Shown: positions 22,728 through 31,628, numbered from the stretch's first letter. The stretch is 44,786 nucleotides of DNA from a bacterium (GCA_021789695.1 JAJYJH010000015.1:1-44786), one strand, 5' to 3'. Made by a program: numbers and translations. The notes: generated by a model not told the origin, from the sequence alone.

Positions 22728-23696
22728 TCACTTCCCTCCGGAAGGCCGGCCCTGCTTGCCGGCCCGGCGGGCCTTGGCCGCAAGCTTCTTTTCGGCCACG
22801 GCCAGCATCCGGCGGGCCTCCTCGCGGGCGGGGTCCAGCTGCAGCAGAAGTTGCAGGTAACGCGAAGCGGCCGCGTAGTCGTTCGCGCGGACGGCCGCGG
22901 TCCCGGTCATCCAGAAGAGCTCCTGCCTGTCGGCGAAGGCCCCGTAGGGGTCCGAGGCCTCCGCGGCCTTTTCCAGCAGGGGAAGGGCGCCGGCGTAATC
23001 TTTTGCCCCGTATTTTATGGTGCCTTCTGCGTAATCGGCGAGGAAGGCCCCGGGGCCGCCTGCGGAGCGCAGTTCTGAGAGCGGGCCGGAATAATCCTGC
23101 CCGGCTTTCCAGCGCGACAAGGTCAGGTTCTCCAGCAGCACGGGGTCCGTGGAACCGCGGCGGCGTATCTCAGCGAACTCTTGCGCGGCCTCCGGATACT
23201 TTCCGGAGGAATAATAGAGTTTAGCGAGCAGCATCCTGGCCTCTCGGTCCCGCGGGTAATTGTTCAGGAACTTGCGGTAATTATGCTCGGCGAAGTCGTA
23301 AAGGCCGACACCCTGATACATAACTCCGAGGTAATAGAAGGCTCGGGCGTCGGTCAACCCCAGGGACTCGGCTTTCTCCAGGTCGGCTATCGCCTCCGGA
23401 TAACGGGCCGGGCCCAGTTGGAATTTGAGGCACCCGGATTCGTCAAGGGCCTTCAGGTCGTCCGGGGTGGACCGCAGTTCCCCGGAGAGTTCCTTGAGCC
23501 TGGCTTCGGCCCGTCCGGCAGCGGCGGGATCCACGGCGGAGCGCGGGAACGCCGGTGAACCGTCGCGGCCCGGGGAGACAAAAAGGTAGAGCGCCCCCAG
23601 CACGATGACCAGCAACATGCCGAGAGGCGCCCCGTAAACGCGCAGTAATTTGTTAAGAGCGTCCTTTATATTTTCTGGACGCTCCTCATAACTCAC
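22728..23696 (-). CDS. Membrane-anchored TPR protein
   Basis: This 322-residue protein has a cytoplasmic N-terminus, one membrane helix (about 22-40, PLGMLLVIVLGALYLF) and roughly six tetratricopeptide repeats outside, for example ARAFYYLGVMYQGVGLYDFAEHNYRKFL and ARMLLAKLYYSSGKYPEAAQEF. It ends in a Lys/Arg-rich tail. I chose GTG 23696 over the upstream ATG because GGAGG lies 6 nt before it and it overlaps the rpsA stop by 11 nt. The neighbours (outer-membrane protease/barrel, exported HEAT protein) suggest an envelope assembly role, which is inference. Confidence 0.82.
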   Translation of the reverse strand: MSYEERPENIKDALNKLLRVYGAPLGMLLVIVLGALYLFVSPGRDGSPAFPRSAVDPAAAGRAEARLKELSGELRSTPDDLKALDESGCLKFQLGPARYPEAIADLEKAESLGLTDARAFYYLGVMYQGVGLYDFAEHNYRKFLNNYPRDREARMLLAKLYYSSGKYPEAAQEFAEIRRRGSTDPVLLENLTLSRWKAGQDYSGPLSELRSAGGPGAFLADYAEGTIKYGAKDYAGALPLLEKAAEASDPYGAFADRQELFWMTGTAAVRANDYAAASRYLQLLLQLDPAREEARRMLAVAEKKLAAKARRAGKQGRPSGGK

Positions 23697-24882
23697 CTTC
23701 GTCCTCCGAGTTCTCCAGCAGGATCTGTCCAAGCGTCAGCGACGGAGAACCCTTTAAGTACTGCTGCATGCGGCGGCGGTCCTCCGCCTCTTCGGCCCGC
23801 CGGACCGAAAGCGTAAGACGGAAAGTGGAATTGCTGACTCCTATCACCAGGGCCGACAGTTCCTGTCCTTCCTTCGGAGCTCCCTCGGCGCCGTACTCTT
23901 CGGCCGGGATTAAGCCTTCAGCGTGTTCGCCCAGCTTGACCACGGCCCCCTCGGCTCCCACAGCTACGATCTTGCCCTTGACGCGCGAGCGGTAGGCGAA
24001 ACGCCTCTTGAGCATGTCCACCGGGTTCGGCATGAGCTGCTTCATCCCGAAAAGCATTTTTTCTCCGTCGCGGTCCACGGAGAGGATCTTGCACTTCACG
24101 CGCTGGCCGCGCTTGTATGTTTTAAGCGCCTCCAGCGGGTTGCGCCAGGCCACGTCCTCAAGGCGCACGGTGCCCTCTATGCCCTGAAAACGGACCAGCA
24201 ACGAGTCGTCCGTGACCTTGGAGACCACGCCGCGCACGACGCGGCCGGGGGCCGCTTCGGCCAGCACCTCGGTGCGGCGCTGCTTCTCGTCCTCCTCAAG
24301 CACCTGGCGGCGGGAAACGACCACCTTTCGGTCCTTCTCGTTGAAATCGGTTATATAGAACCGAATCTTGGCGTTTGCCGGCAGATAATGCCGGTGTGCT
24401 CCGCCCAGCTCGGAAAGCGAGAGCGGCATGAACGCGCGCATCCCGGAGATGTCGACTATATAGCCGCCCTTGACGATCTCTACCACCTTGCCCTTGACGC
24501 GTTCCTTGGCCTCGAAAAGCGTCTTCGAAGTCTCCCAGGCGGCCTTCTCCCGCGCGCGGCGGTGAGAGAGGATCGTATAACGGCCTTCGCCGCCCTTCTT
24601 CTCCAGCACGGCCTGCACCTCGTCTCCGGGCTGCGGTGTCTTTTCGTCCTGAAAATCCGCCAGCGGGATGGCGCCTTCCTTCTTCTCTCCGATGTCCACC
24701 AGCACCATATCGGCGGTCACCTGCACCACGCGTACCGAGACCACGCCGCGCGTCTGGATTTTTTCCGCCGTCTGCTCTTCGGACTTGAGCAGGTCGGCCA
24801 TAGAGAGTTCCTCTTCTGGGACCCCCGCCGGCTCGGCCTTCGGATTCTGGTCTTCGCCTTCCATACTCTGGTTGATTTCCAT
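23686..24882 (-). CDS. rpsA: S1-domain protein, ribosomal protein S1-like
   Basis: This 398-residue protein has an acidic N-terminal segment and four S1 RNA-binding domains (about 45-112, 127-195, 212-280 and 297-362). Typical S1 turns are seen in GKVVEIVKGGYIVDISGMRAFMP and GKIVAVGAEGAVVKLGEHAEGLIP. It binds mRNA at the 30S subunit and aids translation initiation. Four domains instead of the six of E. coli S1 is common outside Proteobacteria. It sits 4 bp after plsC and after cmk, the widely conserved cmk-plsC-rpsA order, which supports the assignment. The near-leaderless genes in this window would be less dependent on it. Confidence 0.88.
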   Translation of the reverse strand: MEINQSMEGEDQNPKAEPAGVPEEELSMADLLKSEEQTAEKIQTRGVVSVRVVQVTADMVLVDIGEKKEGAIPLADFQDEKTPQPGDEVQAVLEKKGGEGRYTILSHRRAREKAAWETSKTLFEAKERVKGKVVEIVKGGYIVDISGMRAFMPLSLSELGGAHRHYLPANAKIRFYITDFNEKDRKVVVSRRQVLEEDEKQRRTEVLAEAAPGRVVRGVVSKVTDDSLLVRFQGIEGTVRLEDVAWRNPLEALKTYKRGQRVKCKILSVDRDGEKMLFGMKQLMPNPVDMLKRRFAYRSRVKGKIVAVGAEGAVVKLGEHAEGLIPAEEYGAEGAPKEGQELSALVIGVSNSTFRLTLSVRRAEEAEDRRRMQQYLKGSPSLTLGQILLENSEDEGEL

Positions 24883-24886
24883 GTTA

Positions 24887-25516
24887 CTACGGCTCCTCTG
24901 TTATAGAAAAGATGTCGGACATCACGGTTTCCGAAAATCGGACGTAAGCAGCCTTCAGGTTCCCGTCGGCCGGCGGCTCGAAACGCCTCAGGGGACCGTA
25001 TTTAAGTGTTATTTTACCTAATTTTAAGAAGTTTTCGCTGTTGAAAATTCGGACCGCCATCACCGGCGCGCCGGACTTATGGGCCATCAGCGCTACGCCC
25101 GGCTTGGGCTTGAGTTTTCGGCCCTTGGCGCGAGTGCCTTCCGGGAAGATGATAAGACAGCCGTCGTACTTTAACGAGGTCATGCAGCCGCGGAACGCCC
25201 CCAGGTCCCCGCCTTCCCGACCGCGGTCCACCGGGATGGCGCCCCACCGGTTCATGGCCCAACCGAGGGCCGGGATGGAGAAAAGCTCTTTCTTGGCTAT
25301 AATGCCCGGCAGGCGCACCAGCGCCGTGAAGGCGAGCAGGACGGGTGGGTCGACATTGGAAAGATGGTTGCAGGCTATTATGACAGGGCCGGAGGTCGGG
25401 ATGTTCTCCAGGCCAGAGACGCGAATCGAGTTGAAAACCCGGAAGAAAATGCGCAGCAGGGAATAGCCGAGCCTAAGGGCGGGAGGACGGTTCTTATGCG
25501 GCAGGGCCGGCGGCAT
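24887..25516 (-). CDS. plsC: 1-acyl-sn-glycerol-3-phosphate acyltransferase PlsC
   Basis: PlsC acylates lysophosphatidic acid to phosphatidic acid, the step after PlsY. The catalytic HX4D is in CNHLSNVDPP near residue 50, and the glycerol-phosphate binding motif is FPEGTRAKG near residue 125. An N-terminal hydrophobic, amphipathic segment (about 15-30) anchors it to the membrane. At 209 residues the length is normal. It is packed 3 bp after cmk and 4 bp before rpsA. Confidence 0.93.
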   Translation of the reverse strand: MPPALPHKNRPPALRLGYSLLRIFFRVFNSIRVSGLENIPTSGPVIIACNHLSNVDPPVLLAFTALVRLPGIIAKKELFSIPALGWAMNRWGAIPVDRGREGGDLGAFRGCMTSLKYDGCLIIFPEGTRAKGRKLKPKPGVALMAHKSGAPVMAVRIFNSENFLKLGKITLKYGPLRRFEPPADGNLKAAYVRFSETVMSDIFSITEEP

Positions 25517-25519
25517 TAG

Positions 25520-26206
25520 TCAGGCTCCGCCGCTGGTGCGCCCGTAAAGGGCCAGGATCTCGTCCACGACCTTTTCCCTCGGCATGGCCGTGGAATCCAG
25601 ATAGTGAGCGTCGTCCGCCTTTCTGAGCGGGTTAACCGCGCGGCCGGAATCCTGCGCATCGCGCTTGATTATAAAATCCAGTATCTCGCCGTAATCCGCG
25701 GGCCGGCCCAGTTCTTTTAGCTGCCCGACGCGCCGCCTGGCCCGGGCTTCGGCTGAAGCGTCCAGATAGACCTTCAGTTCCGCGTCCGGGAAAACGTTGG
25801 TGCCTATATCGCGGCCCTCCATCACGACGCCGCCGCCGAGGCCGGTCTGCCGCTGCATCTCCTTCATGAAGAGGCGCACGCCCGGCAGTTTCGCTATCGC
25901 GGAGGAGGCCCTGCTGACCCGTTCCTCGGAAAGCTCCAGGTCCAGTACGCGCCCGTCCAGCGAGACGTCAGCCTCCGGGCCCTTGCCCTTTGGGAATCCC
26001 CAGGAAAGCGAGCGGGCCAGTTTTTCCAGTCCCGAGTCGTCCTCCAGGCCGCGCCCCAGTTCCAACGCCTTCCACGCGAGGGCGCGGTACATCTTGCCGG
26101 TGCTGATAAAACGGTAGCCGAGGCGCTGCGCGACCAGTTTACCGACGGTGGACTTCCCCACCCCGGCCGGGCCGTCTATGGCTATCACAATTCCGTTCTC
26201 GCGCAT
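25520..26206 (-). CDS. cmk: Cytidylate kinase
   Basis: Cmk phosphorylates CMP and dCMP to the diphosphates. The P-loop GPAGVGKST is at residues 12-20, followed by RFISTGKMYRALAWKAL, the conserved MEGRDIGTNVFPDAELKVYLDAS and RRDxxD-like KRDAQDSGRAVNPL. At 228 residues it is standard. It lies 4 bp after a deoxynucleoside kinase, so two consecutive steps of pyrimidine salvage (nucleoside to NMP to NDP) are encoded together. Confidence 0.95.
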   Translation of the reverse strand: MRENGIVIAIDGPAGVGKSTVGKLVAQRLGYRFISTGKMYRALAWKALELGRGLEDDSGLEKLARSLSWGFPKGKGPEADVSLDGRVLDLELSEERVSRASSAIAKLPGVRLFMKEMQRQTGLGGGVVMEGRDIGTNVFPDAELKVYLDASAEARARRRVGQLKELGRPADYGEILDFIIKRDAQDSGRAVNPLRKADDAHYLDSTAMPREKVVDEILALYGRTSGGA

Positions 26207-26210
26207 GGGT

Positions 26211-26930
26211 TCAGGCCGTCACCGAGGTCTTCTTGGGCAGATTCGCCTCGTTGTCGAGGCCGAGCTTCCTGAGCGGACGCACCCATTTGGTGAACGCCGA
26301 CGGTTTCAGAGAATACTCGTGCACGAGCCGCGCGACCTCGCTGATGGGCTGATAATTTTCCCAGTTCAGGCGAAGGATGCGCACGCCGGCGTCCTCCATC
26401 TCCTCGATGAACTCGTAGTAGTTCTCCTGCAGGCTCTTGAGATAAAGCGGGTCAATAGCCTTCTCCATGTTGCGCCCGCGCGCCCTGATGCGCGCTATCG
26501 AGGTCTCGACGCGGCAGTCGAGGAAGATCATCAGCTGCGGGAACACCAGTTCGCGCAGGACCATATTGTCAAAGAGATCCAGGTAGGTGTTGTAGTCCAT
26601 GTCCGAGATAATTTTGTCTGGATGGTGGTTAAGCATCCGCGCGAAGATCGTATCTTCCCAGATCGTGCGGTCCTGCACGACGCCGCGGATCTTGCCGAGA
26701 CTGATACGGCTGACGAACTCGCGGTGCTGGCGGAAGCGGTGGTTCAGCAGCCAGACCTGCATGATCGTGCCGTACTGCTTCATGTCTTTGTAGAAGTGCT
26801 CGAGGTACGGATTGCCGCCGACCTCTTCGAGCACGGGCTCGAAATTGAGGGCCTTGGCCAGTTCCATCGTCAGCGTGGACTTGCCCACGCCTATGATACC
26901 CGCTATCCCTATGTAGCCTTCTGCGAACAT
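26211..26930 (-). CDS. Deoxynucleoside kinase (dAK/dCK/dGK family)
   Basis: This 239-residue enzyme has the P-loop GIIGVGKST (11-19), the acidic substrate-binding EEVGGNPYLEHFY, the DRT motif in VVQDRTIWEDTIF, and the LID arginines in ARIRARGRNME. It phosphorylates deoxyribonucleosides at the 5' position. The exact base preference (dA, dC or dG) cannot be read. The fit with cmk immediately downstream (4 bp) points to salvage of deoxycytidine among others. It follows pilT by 33 bp. Confidence 0.88.
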   Translation of the reverse strand: MFAEGYIGIAGIIGVGKSTLTMELAKALNFEPVLEEVGGNPYLEHFYKDMKQYGTIMQVWLLNHRFRQHREFVSRISLGKIRGVVQDRTIWEDTIFARMLNHHPDKIISDMDYNTYLDLFDNMVLRELVFPQLMIFLDCRVETSIARIRARGRNMEKAIDPLYLKSLQENYYEFIEEMEDAGVRILRLNWENYQPISEVARLVHEYSLKPSAFTKWVRPLRKLGLDNEANLPKKTSVTA

Positions 26931-26963
26931 GTCGTCCTCCGGGAAGTTAGATAGAGCACGCCG

Positions 26964-28052
26964 TCAATGCCGGGTCGGGACGTCCTGCTCTATGCCCTTC
27001 ACGGCCAGTAGCACGTCGTCGGGATTAGAGGCGGCCTGCAGGATATCCTCGAGCTTGGCCATGCCTTCCTTGTGCATCTTAACCAGAGACTGGTTAAAGG
27101 TCTGCATGCCGTAGAACCCGCCCTTGGCTATCGCCTGCGATACGGAATCCAGGTTATTGTCCGCTATCATCTTCTTGATGTGCGGCGTATTGGTCATTAT
27201 CTCTACGGCGGGCAGTCGCCCGCCCTTTGTGCAGGACAGCAGACGCTGCGAGACGATGCCGCGCAAACTCTCGGAGAGCTGCATGCGGACCTGAGCCTGC
27301 TGATGGGGCGGGAAGAGGTCGATGATGCGGGAGATGGTCTGCACCGCGTTCATCGTGTGCAGCGTGGCGAAGACCAGGTGGCCGGTCTCGGCGGCCGTTA
27401 TAGCGGCCTGCGTAGTCTCCAGATCGCGCATCTCTCCGACGAGGATCACGTCTGGGTCCTGGCGCATGGCGGCGCGCAGGGCGTCCACGAAGGTGGTGGT
27501 ATCGGAGCCCAGTTCGCGCTGGCTGATGATGCACTTCTTTTCGGTGAACGAAAACTCTATCGGGTCCTCTATGGTGATGATGTGGGCGTCCCAGTTCTGG
27601 TTCAGGTATTCCACCATCGCCGCCAGCGTGGAGGTCTTGCCGGAGCCGGTGATGCCGGTCACCAGCACGAGCCCGCGCTCGTTCTGAAGCATCTTCATTA
27701 TCGAATCCACCGGCAGCCTCAGTTCCTCGAAGGTCGGGATCTTGAGCGGGATATGGCGTATCGCCACGCCCACCTTGCCCTTGTGCAGGAAAACGTTGAA
27801 GCGGAACCGGCCCAGTTCCCCCCCGTCGTGTGAAAAATCGGCCTCGTGTTTCTCCTCGAAGATGCGCTTCAGGCGGTCGGACATCAGCGGGAAGATCATA
27901 TTCTCGACTTCCTGCTGCGTCATGCGCGAGGAATTTATCGGCGTAATGCGCCCGTTGATACGGAGGAAAACCGGCGAGTCGCCGCGGATATGCGTATCCG
28001 AGGCCTTGTTCTGCACCATCACTTTCAGGAGTAGGTTTAAATCTATCGGCAT
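26964..28052 (-). CDS. pilT: Type IV pilus retraction ATPase PilT
   Basis: This 362-residue hexameric ATPase powers pilus retraction and twitching. It has the N-terminal domain of the family, AIRHIPLK near residue 97, Walker A GITGSGKTS (133-141), the Asp box, Walker B VILVGEMRD (about 202-210) and the His box TLHT near 230. The C-terminal region after 330 lacks a clean AIRNLIRE motif, the hallmark of classical PilT, so a PilU-like or divergent PilT is possible. It lies between ftsZ and a nucleotide kinase, away from other pilus genes; a pilin is encoded at 31629-32084. Confidence 0.9.
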   Translation of the reverse strand: MPIDLNLLLKVMVQNKASDTHIRGDSPVFLRINGRITPINSSRMTQQEVENMIFPLMSDRLKRIFEEKHEADFSHDGGELGRFRFNVFLHKGKVGVAIRHIPLKIPTFEELRLPVDSIMKMLQNERGLVLVTGITGSGKTSTLAAMVEYLNQNWDAHIITIEDPIEFSFTEKKCIISQRELGSDTTTFVDALRAAMRQDPDVILVGEMRDLETTQAAITAAETGHLVFATLHTMNAVQTISRIIDLFPPHQQAQVRMQLSESLRGIVSQRLLSCTKGGRLPAVEIMTNTPHIKKMIADNNLDSVSQAIAKGGFYGMQTFNQSLVKMHKEGMAKLEDILQAASNPDDVLLAVKGIEQDVPTRH

Positions 28053-28074
28053 AAGTATCCCCCGGCCGCGCGAC

Positions 28075-29220
28075 TCAGTCCAACCGCCTTTTGCCGCGGC
28101 GCATATAGGCGGGCTTGTCCAGGTCCTCCTGCGAAGAAGGAGCCGACTCGAAAGCCGGTTGCCCGCCCTCCAGCCGGCGGCGCGGCTGCCCGGTGCGGTC
28201 CAGGTCCTTGCGGCGGCGCAACTCGCTGGCGATATCGTGGCGTTTCGGGGTGAAGCCGGTGGCGATCACGGTGATCTTAAGGTCGTCGCCCATCGTGTCG
28301 TCGAACACCTGGCCGTATTTTATCATCGCCTCAGTACTTGCGTTCTTGCTGATGTACTCCATTGCCTCGTCGACCTCCACCATGCGGATGTCGCGCGAAG
28401 CCGTGAAATTGACCAGGATACCTTTGGCGCCGTCTATGACCGCGCTTTCGAGCATCGGGGAGTGGATGGCCTGTTTGGCGGCCTCTATATGGCGCGCGTC
28501 GCCGGCCGCTCGGCCCATTCCTATAAGCGCTTCTCTGGACTTGGTCATGATGCGGCGAACGTCCATAAAATCCACGTTGATCGCCCCGGAGCTGGTTATC
28601 ACGTCGGAAATGCCCTGTATGGCCTGGCGTAGCACATCGTCGGCCATGCGGTAGGCTTCCTCGGAACTGGTGTCGCGGTCCACCTCGGAAAGAATGTGCT
28701 GGTTCGGAATTACCAGCAGGCAGTCCGCGTGCTTGCGGATCTCGTTTATGCCGGCCTGCGCCTGGTCGGCGCGAGTCTTGCCCTCGAAGTTGAAAGGCCG
28801 CGTGACCACGCCGATGACCAGCGCGTTCGGATTGGCCTCCTTAGCCGTCCTGGCCAGTATCGGGGCGGCCCCGGTACCGGTGCCGCCGCCCATGCCGGCG
28901 GTTATGAAAATAAGGTCAGCGTCGGAAACCGCCTCACGGAGCAGTTCCACGGATTCCTCCGCCGCCGACGCGCCCTTACCGGGATCCCCGCCGACACCCA
29001 ATCCCTTGGTCAGGCCCTCTCCTATCTGGATGCGGTTCGGCGCTTTGCTGCGGCGCAGGTCCTGGGCGTCGGTGTTGATGGCCACAAACTCCACCATGCG
29101 GATCTCCGCTTCCACCATGCGGTTGACGGCATTGCCGCCGCCCCCGCCCACGCCAATGACCTTTATCACGGCTTCCCGGTTGTGGAAGTCGTTATCGTAG
29201 CGTATCCTGTTTTCGGCCAT
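28075..29220 (-). CDS. ftsZ: Cell division GTPase FtsZ
   Basis: FtsZ polymerises into the division ring. The tubulin signature GGGTGTG is at residues 111-117, preceded by GVGGGGGNAVNRM and followed by FNFEGKTRADQA and the T7-loop region DFMDVRRIM. The 382-residue chain ends in a short linker and LDKPAYMRRGKRR, which fits the conserved C-terminal peptide (D-x-PA-[FY]-x-R) that binds FtsA. ATG 29220 gives the usual family start; ATG 29244 is possible. Neither has a strong ribosome-binding site. It follows ftsA by 27 bp. Confidence 0.97.
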   Translation of the reverse strand: MAENRIRYDNDFHNREAVIKVIGVGGGGGNAVNRMVEAEIRMVEFVAINTDAQDLRRSKAPNRIQIGEGLTKGLGVGGDPGKGASAAEESVELLREAVSDADLIFITAGMGGGTGTGAAPILARTAKEANPNALVIGVVTRPFNFEGKTRADQAQAGINEIRKHADCLLVIPNQHILSEVDRDTSSEEAYRMADDVLRQAIQGISDVITSSGAINVDFMDVRRIMTKSREALIGMGRAAGDARHIEAAKQAIHSPMLESAVIDGAKGILVNFTASRDIRMVEVDEAMEYISKNASTEAMIKYGQVFDDTMGDDLKITVIATGFTPKRHDIASELRRRKDLDRTGQPRRRLEGGQPAFESAPSSQEDLDKPAYMRRGKRRLD

Positions 29221-29246
29221 AGTAAGGGACTTAGGACCCGGCATTC

Positions 29247-30479
29247 TCAGAATAGGTCCTTGAGCCAGCGCCAGAATTTCTTTTCCATCGCCCCCCCCCG
29301 CGCCGGAGCCGACACGTCGGCCGTCCAGTTCTTGAGGTAGGGATAGCAAACCAGCGCAAGCGCGCCGATGTAGGACTGCGTCATGTACTCCTCGGGGCAC
29401 TGCAGCAGCTCCTGCGCCGGCAGGCCGAGACGGGACTGGTTGAGGTCCAGCATCACTTCGGCGGCTTCCGGCATGCCGCGCAGCAGGGCCGCGCCTCCGG
29501 TAAGTATCGCGCCGCCCGGCAGGTCCGGATAGCTCGAGGCCTGCACAGCCTGGCTCACCTTTTCGAATATTTCCTCCGCGCGAGGCTGAATGAAGTCCAG
29601 CAGCTCGCGCGGCTTCACTTCTTTCTTCGTGCGGCCGTCGAGCTTGGTAATCACTATCGGTTTGTCCTCCTCGATGATTTTAGAGAGGACCGCGCCGTAT
29701 TTCTCCTTGATCTCCTGCGCTGACTCGATCTTGGTGCCAAGGCCGTAGGCGATATCGCGGGTGATGCTGTCCCCGCCGATGGAGATCTCGCGCGAGAAAT
29801 GGATGCCCCCCTCGGAGTAGATGGCTATGGAGGTGGTCTGGCCGCCGGCATCCATCAGGATGCAGCCGAGTTCCTTCTCCTCCTCCGAGACGACCAGCTC
29901 TCCGACGGCGAGCAAAGTGTAAATCGGGGCCACTACGCGGAAGCCGCCCTTTGAGACCGACTTGACCAGATTGTTGATGGCCGGGCTGGAAGCGGTGATG
30001 ATGTGCACCCCCACCTCTAACAGCGCGCCCTCCATGCCTATCGGGTTCGGCACGCCGCGCTGGCGGTCCAGCGAGAAGCCCTGCGGTATCACGTGCAGGA
30101 TTTCCCTGTCCGGGGAAAGCTGAAAGGCTTTCGCCGTCTCGATGACGTTGGCGACGTCCTCGCTGGTGATCTCCTTGTCCGTGCGGGCGATGTTATAAGC
30201 ACCCTTGCTGTCGAAAGCCTGGATGTGCGCGCCGCGCACTCCCATGTAGACCTCGCCGACCACCTCGTTCGCCTTGCCTTCGGCCGCGTCCATCACGCGT
30301 TCCACGGCGCTGGCGGCTTCCTCTATGTTTACCACGACGCCGCCTTTCAGACCGCGGCATGGCACCGACGCTCCGGCCAGCACCTTCAGCTTGTTGTGCT
30401 CGTCGTCCCGTTCGGCTATTATACAGGTGACTTTTCCCGAGCCCATGTCCAGCCCGGCGATGATCTCGGATTTTCCCAT
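29247..30479 (-). CDS. ftsA: Cell division protein FtsA
   Basis: FtsA is the actin-like protein that ties FtsZ to the membrane. The phosphate-1 motif AGLDMGSGKVTCIIAE is at the start, with DAGGQTTSIAIY and GGAILTGGAAL later. The 1C subdomain lies between about 85 and 160, and the C-terminus ends in an amphipathic membrane-targeting helix with KKFWRWLKDLF. At 410 residues the length is typical. It lies between ftsQ and ftsZ in the conserved order. Confidence 0.96.
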   Translation of the reverse strand: MGKSEIIAGLDMGSGKVTCIIAERDDEHNKLKVLAGASVPCRGLKGGVVVNIEEAASAVERVMDAAEGKANEVVGEVYMGVRGAHIQAFDSKGAYNIARTDKEITSEDVANVIETAKAFQLSPDREILHVIPQGFSLDRQRGVPNPIGMEGALLEVGVHIITASSPAINNLVKSVSKGGFRVVAPIYTLLAVGELVVSEEEKELGCILMDAGGQTTSIAIYSEGGIHFSREISIGGDSITRDIAYGLGTKIESAQEIKEKYGAVLSKIIEEDKPIVITKLDGRTKKEVKPRELLDFIQPRAEEIFEKVSQAVQASSYPDLPGGAILTGGAALLRGMPEAAEVMLDLNQSRLGLPAQELLQCPEEYMTQSYIGALALVCYPYLKNWTADVSAPARGGAMEKKFWRWLKDLF

Positions 30480-30540
30480 ATGATGCTCCCGACAGAAACC
30501 GATCTTTTCCCCGGCAGGCTGCCGGACCCAGCGTTCTTTT

Positions 30541-31347
30541 TCAGGAATTCCCGTCTTTCTTCAGTGCGGAAACGAAGATCTTTCCCTCGCCGAAACTGCG
30601 CAGGTCGGCGCGCAGCGGACCGGCCGTCTTCGAAAGGGCGTCCTTCATGACTTCATTCAATCTTAATATTTTCAGGCGGTTGAATTCAAATCCGCCCCAC
30701 AAGACCTCCGTGCCGTCGGCCAGCCTGAAGCTGCAGTCCCAGGAACGCCCGTCGCAGGAAAGGGAAACCGGGCTGGAATAAAAAAGCCCGGCCATTGGGC
30801 GCATCTGCGCCACGAAGGCAGCCAGGGACGGCGCGGAAGCAGGCGCGTTCCGAAGTTCCACCGCGAACGGCGCCTCTCCTCCGGGAGAGAGACTTTCGGG
30901 CATCAGCCTGCCGCTGGCCCCGAGGTATACCGTGGTCCCGTCGGAGAGTACGGAGGAAATGACCTCCTCGGGGCGGGCATCCACTGAGACCTTACCCGTA
31001 AGGAAATTCCTGAAAACCCTGACGGAGGACAGGCCGGGATGAAGCCGCTTTATCTCGCCAGCCATGGCGGCGGCCGCGTTGGAAGTGAATGGTTTACCAA
31101 GGTCCGCGTCGGCCAGCGTCTTTATTCCGGAATAGACCTGCGGGGAAGCGCAGGCGATAGAAAAGGCGCGCGGAGTGAAAGAAAAGAGCCGCGCCTCCAG
31201 AAGACGTCCGGAATGCCTGGCCGCAGCGGCCAGGCCCCACGCCGAAAAGGCCAGCCCCAGCGCGGCCCCGGCGGCTATTCCGCCACGCCGCAACAGGCTA
31301 TTGCGCACTTTGCCTCGCACCCGGACTTTATATCTGCGCTTTCGCAT
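30541..31347 (-). CDS. ftsQ: Cell division protein FtsQ/DivIB
   Basis: This 268-residue bitopic protein has a very basic cytoplasmic N-terminus (first 20 residues mostly Arg/Lys), a membrane helix (about 22-42) and an outer-facing domain with a POTRA-like segment (about 65-140, ending VSVDARPEEVISSV) and a beta domain. FtsQ recruits FtsB/FtsL in the divisome. Sequence conservation is low, as usual for the family, and position before ftsAZ carries much of the evidence. It is the first gene of the minus-strand run; its -10 (TATAAT) is 8 nt before the ATG. The murein genes that often precede it are absent. Confidence 0.85.
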   Translation of the reverse strand: MRKRRYKVRVRGKVRNSLLRRGGIAAGAALGLAFSAWGLAAAARHSGRLLEARLFSFTPRAFSIACASPQVYSGIKTLADADLGKPFTSNAAAAMAGEIKRLHPGLSSVRVFRNFLTGKVSVDARPEEVISSVLSDGTTVYLGASGRLMPESLSPGGEAPFAVELRNAPASAPSLAAFVAQMRPMAGLFYSSPVSLSCDGRSWDCSFRLADGTEVLWGGFEFNRLKILRLNEVMKDALSKTAGPLRADLRSFGEGKIFVSALKKDGNS

Positions 31348-31355
31348 ACCCGGAC

Positions 31356-31384
31356 ATTATATTTTAAAATCGCGTCATTTTAAA
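31356..31384 (-). promoter_or_regulatory. Promoter of the ftsQ operon
   Basis: On the minus strand TATAAT occupies 31361-31356, with TTTAAA as -35 at 31384-31379, 17 bp apart. Only 8 nt separate the -10 from the ftsQ ATG, and there is no Shine-Dalgarno sequence, so ftsQ is probably leaderless. The tRNA-Lys promoter lies back to back. Confidence 0.55.
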
Positions 31385-31408
31385 ACTCGCCGGCGGCCGC
31401 CTTTTTGC

Positions 31409-31414
31409 TATAAT
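31409..31414 (+). promoter_or_regulatory. -10 of tRNA-Lys
   Basis: TATAAT at 31409-31414 is 20 nt upstream of the tRNA; the -35 is weak. Confidence 0.45.
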
Positions 31415-31434
31415 TACAAAACGGTCTGACACAA

Positions 31435-31506
31435 GCGCCCGTAGCTCAGTGGTAGAGCATCCGCCTTTTAAGCGGGTGGCCGCGCGTTCGAATCGCGCCG
31501 GGCGCA
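31435..31506 (+). tRNA. tRNA-Lys(TTT)
   Basis: The 72-nt cloverleaf has acceptor GCGCCCG/CGGGCGC, D stem GCTC/GAGC, anticodon loop CTTTTAA giving TTT, and T stem GCGCG/CGCGC with loop TTCGAAT. CCA is not encoded. Confidence 0.95.
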
Positions 31507-31569
31507 CACACTTCCCCGCCTTTCCCTCCGCACCGCGTTCTAGCGAATGTTTTTTTTCTTTTTCTATGC

Positions 31570-31575
31570 TATACT
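31570..31575 (+). promoter_or_regulatory. Possible -10 of the pilin gene
   Basis: TATACT at 31570-31575 would give a leader of about 45 nt containing AAGGAGA (31610-31616). No clear -35; a -12/-24 (sigma-54) element was not found. Confidence 0.4.
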
Positions 31576-31628
31576 CTAAGTGAACAGCGCAGACGGGGTA
31601 AAATTCTCGAAGGAGACTGACGACAATT

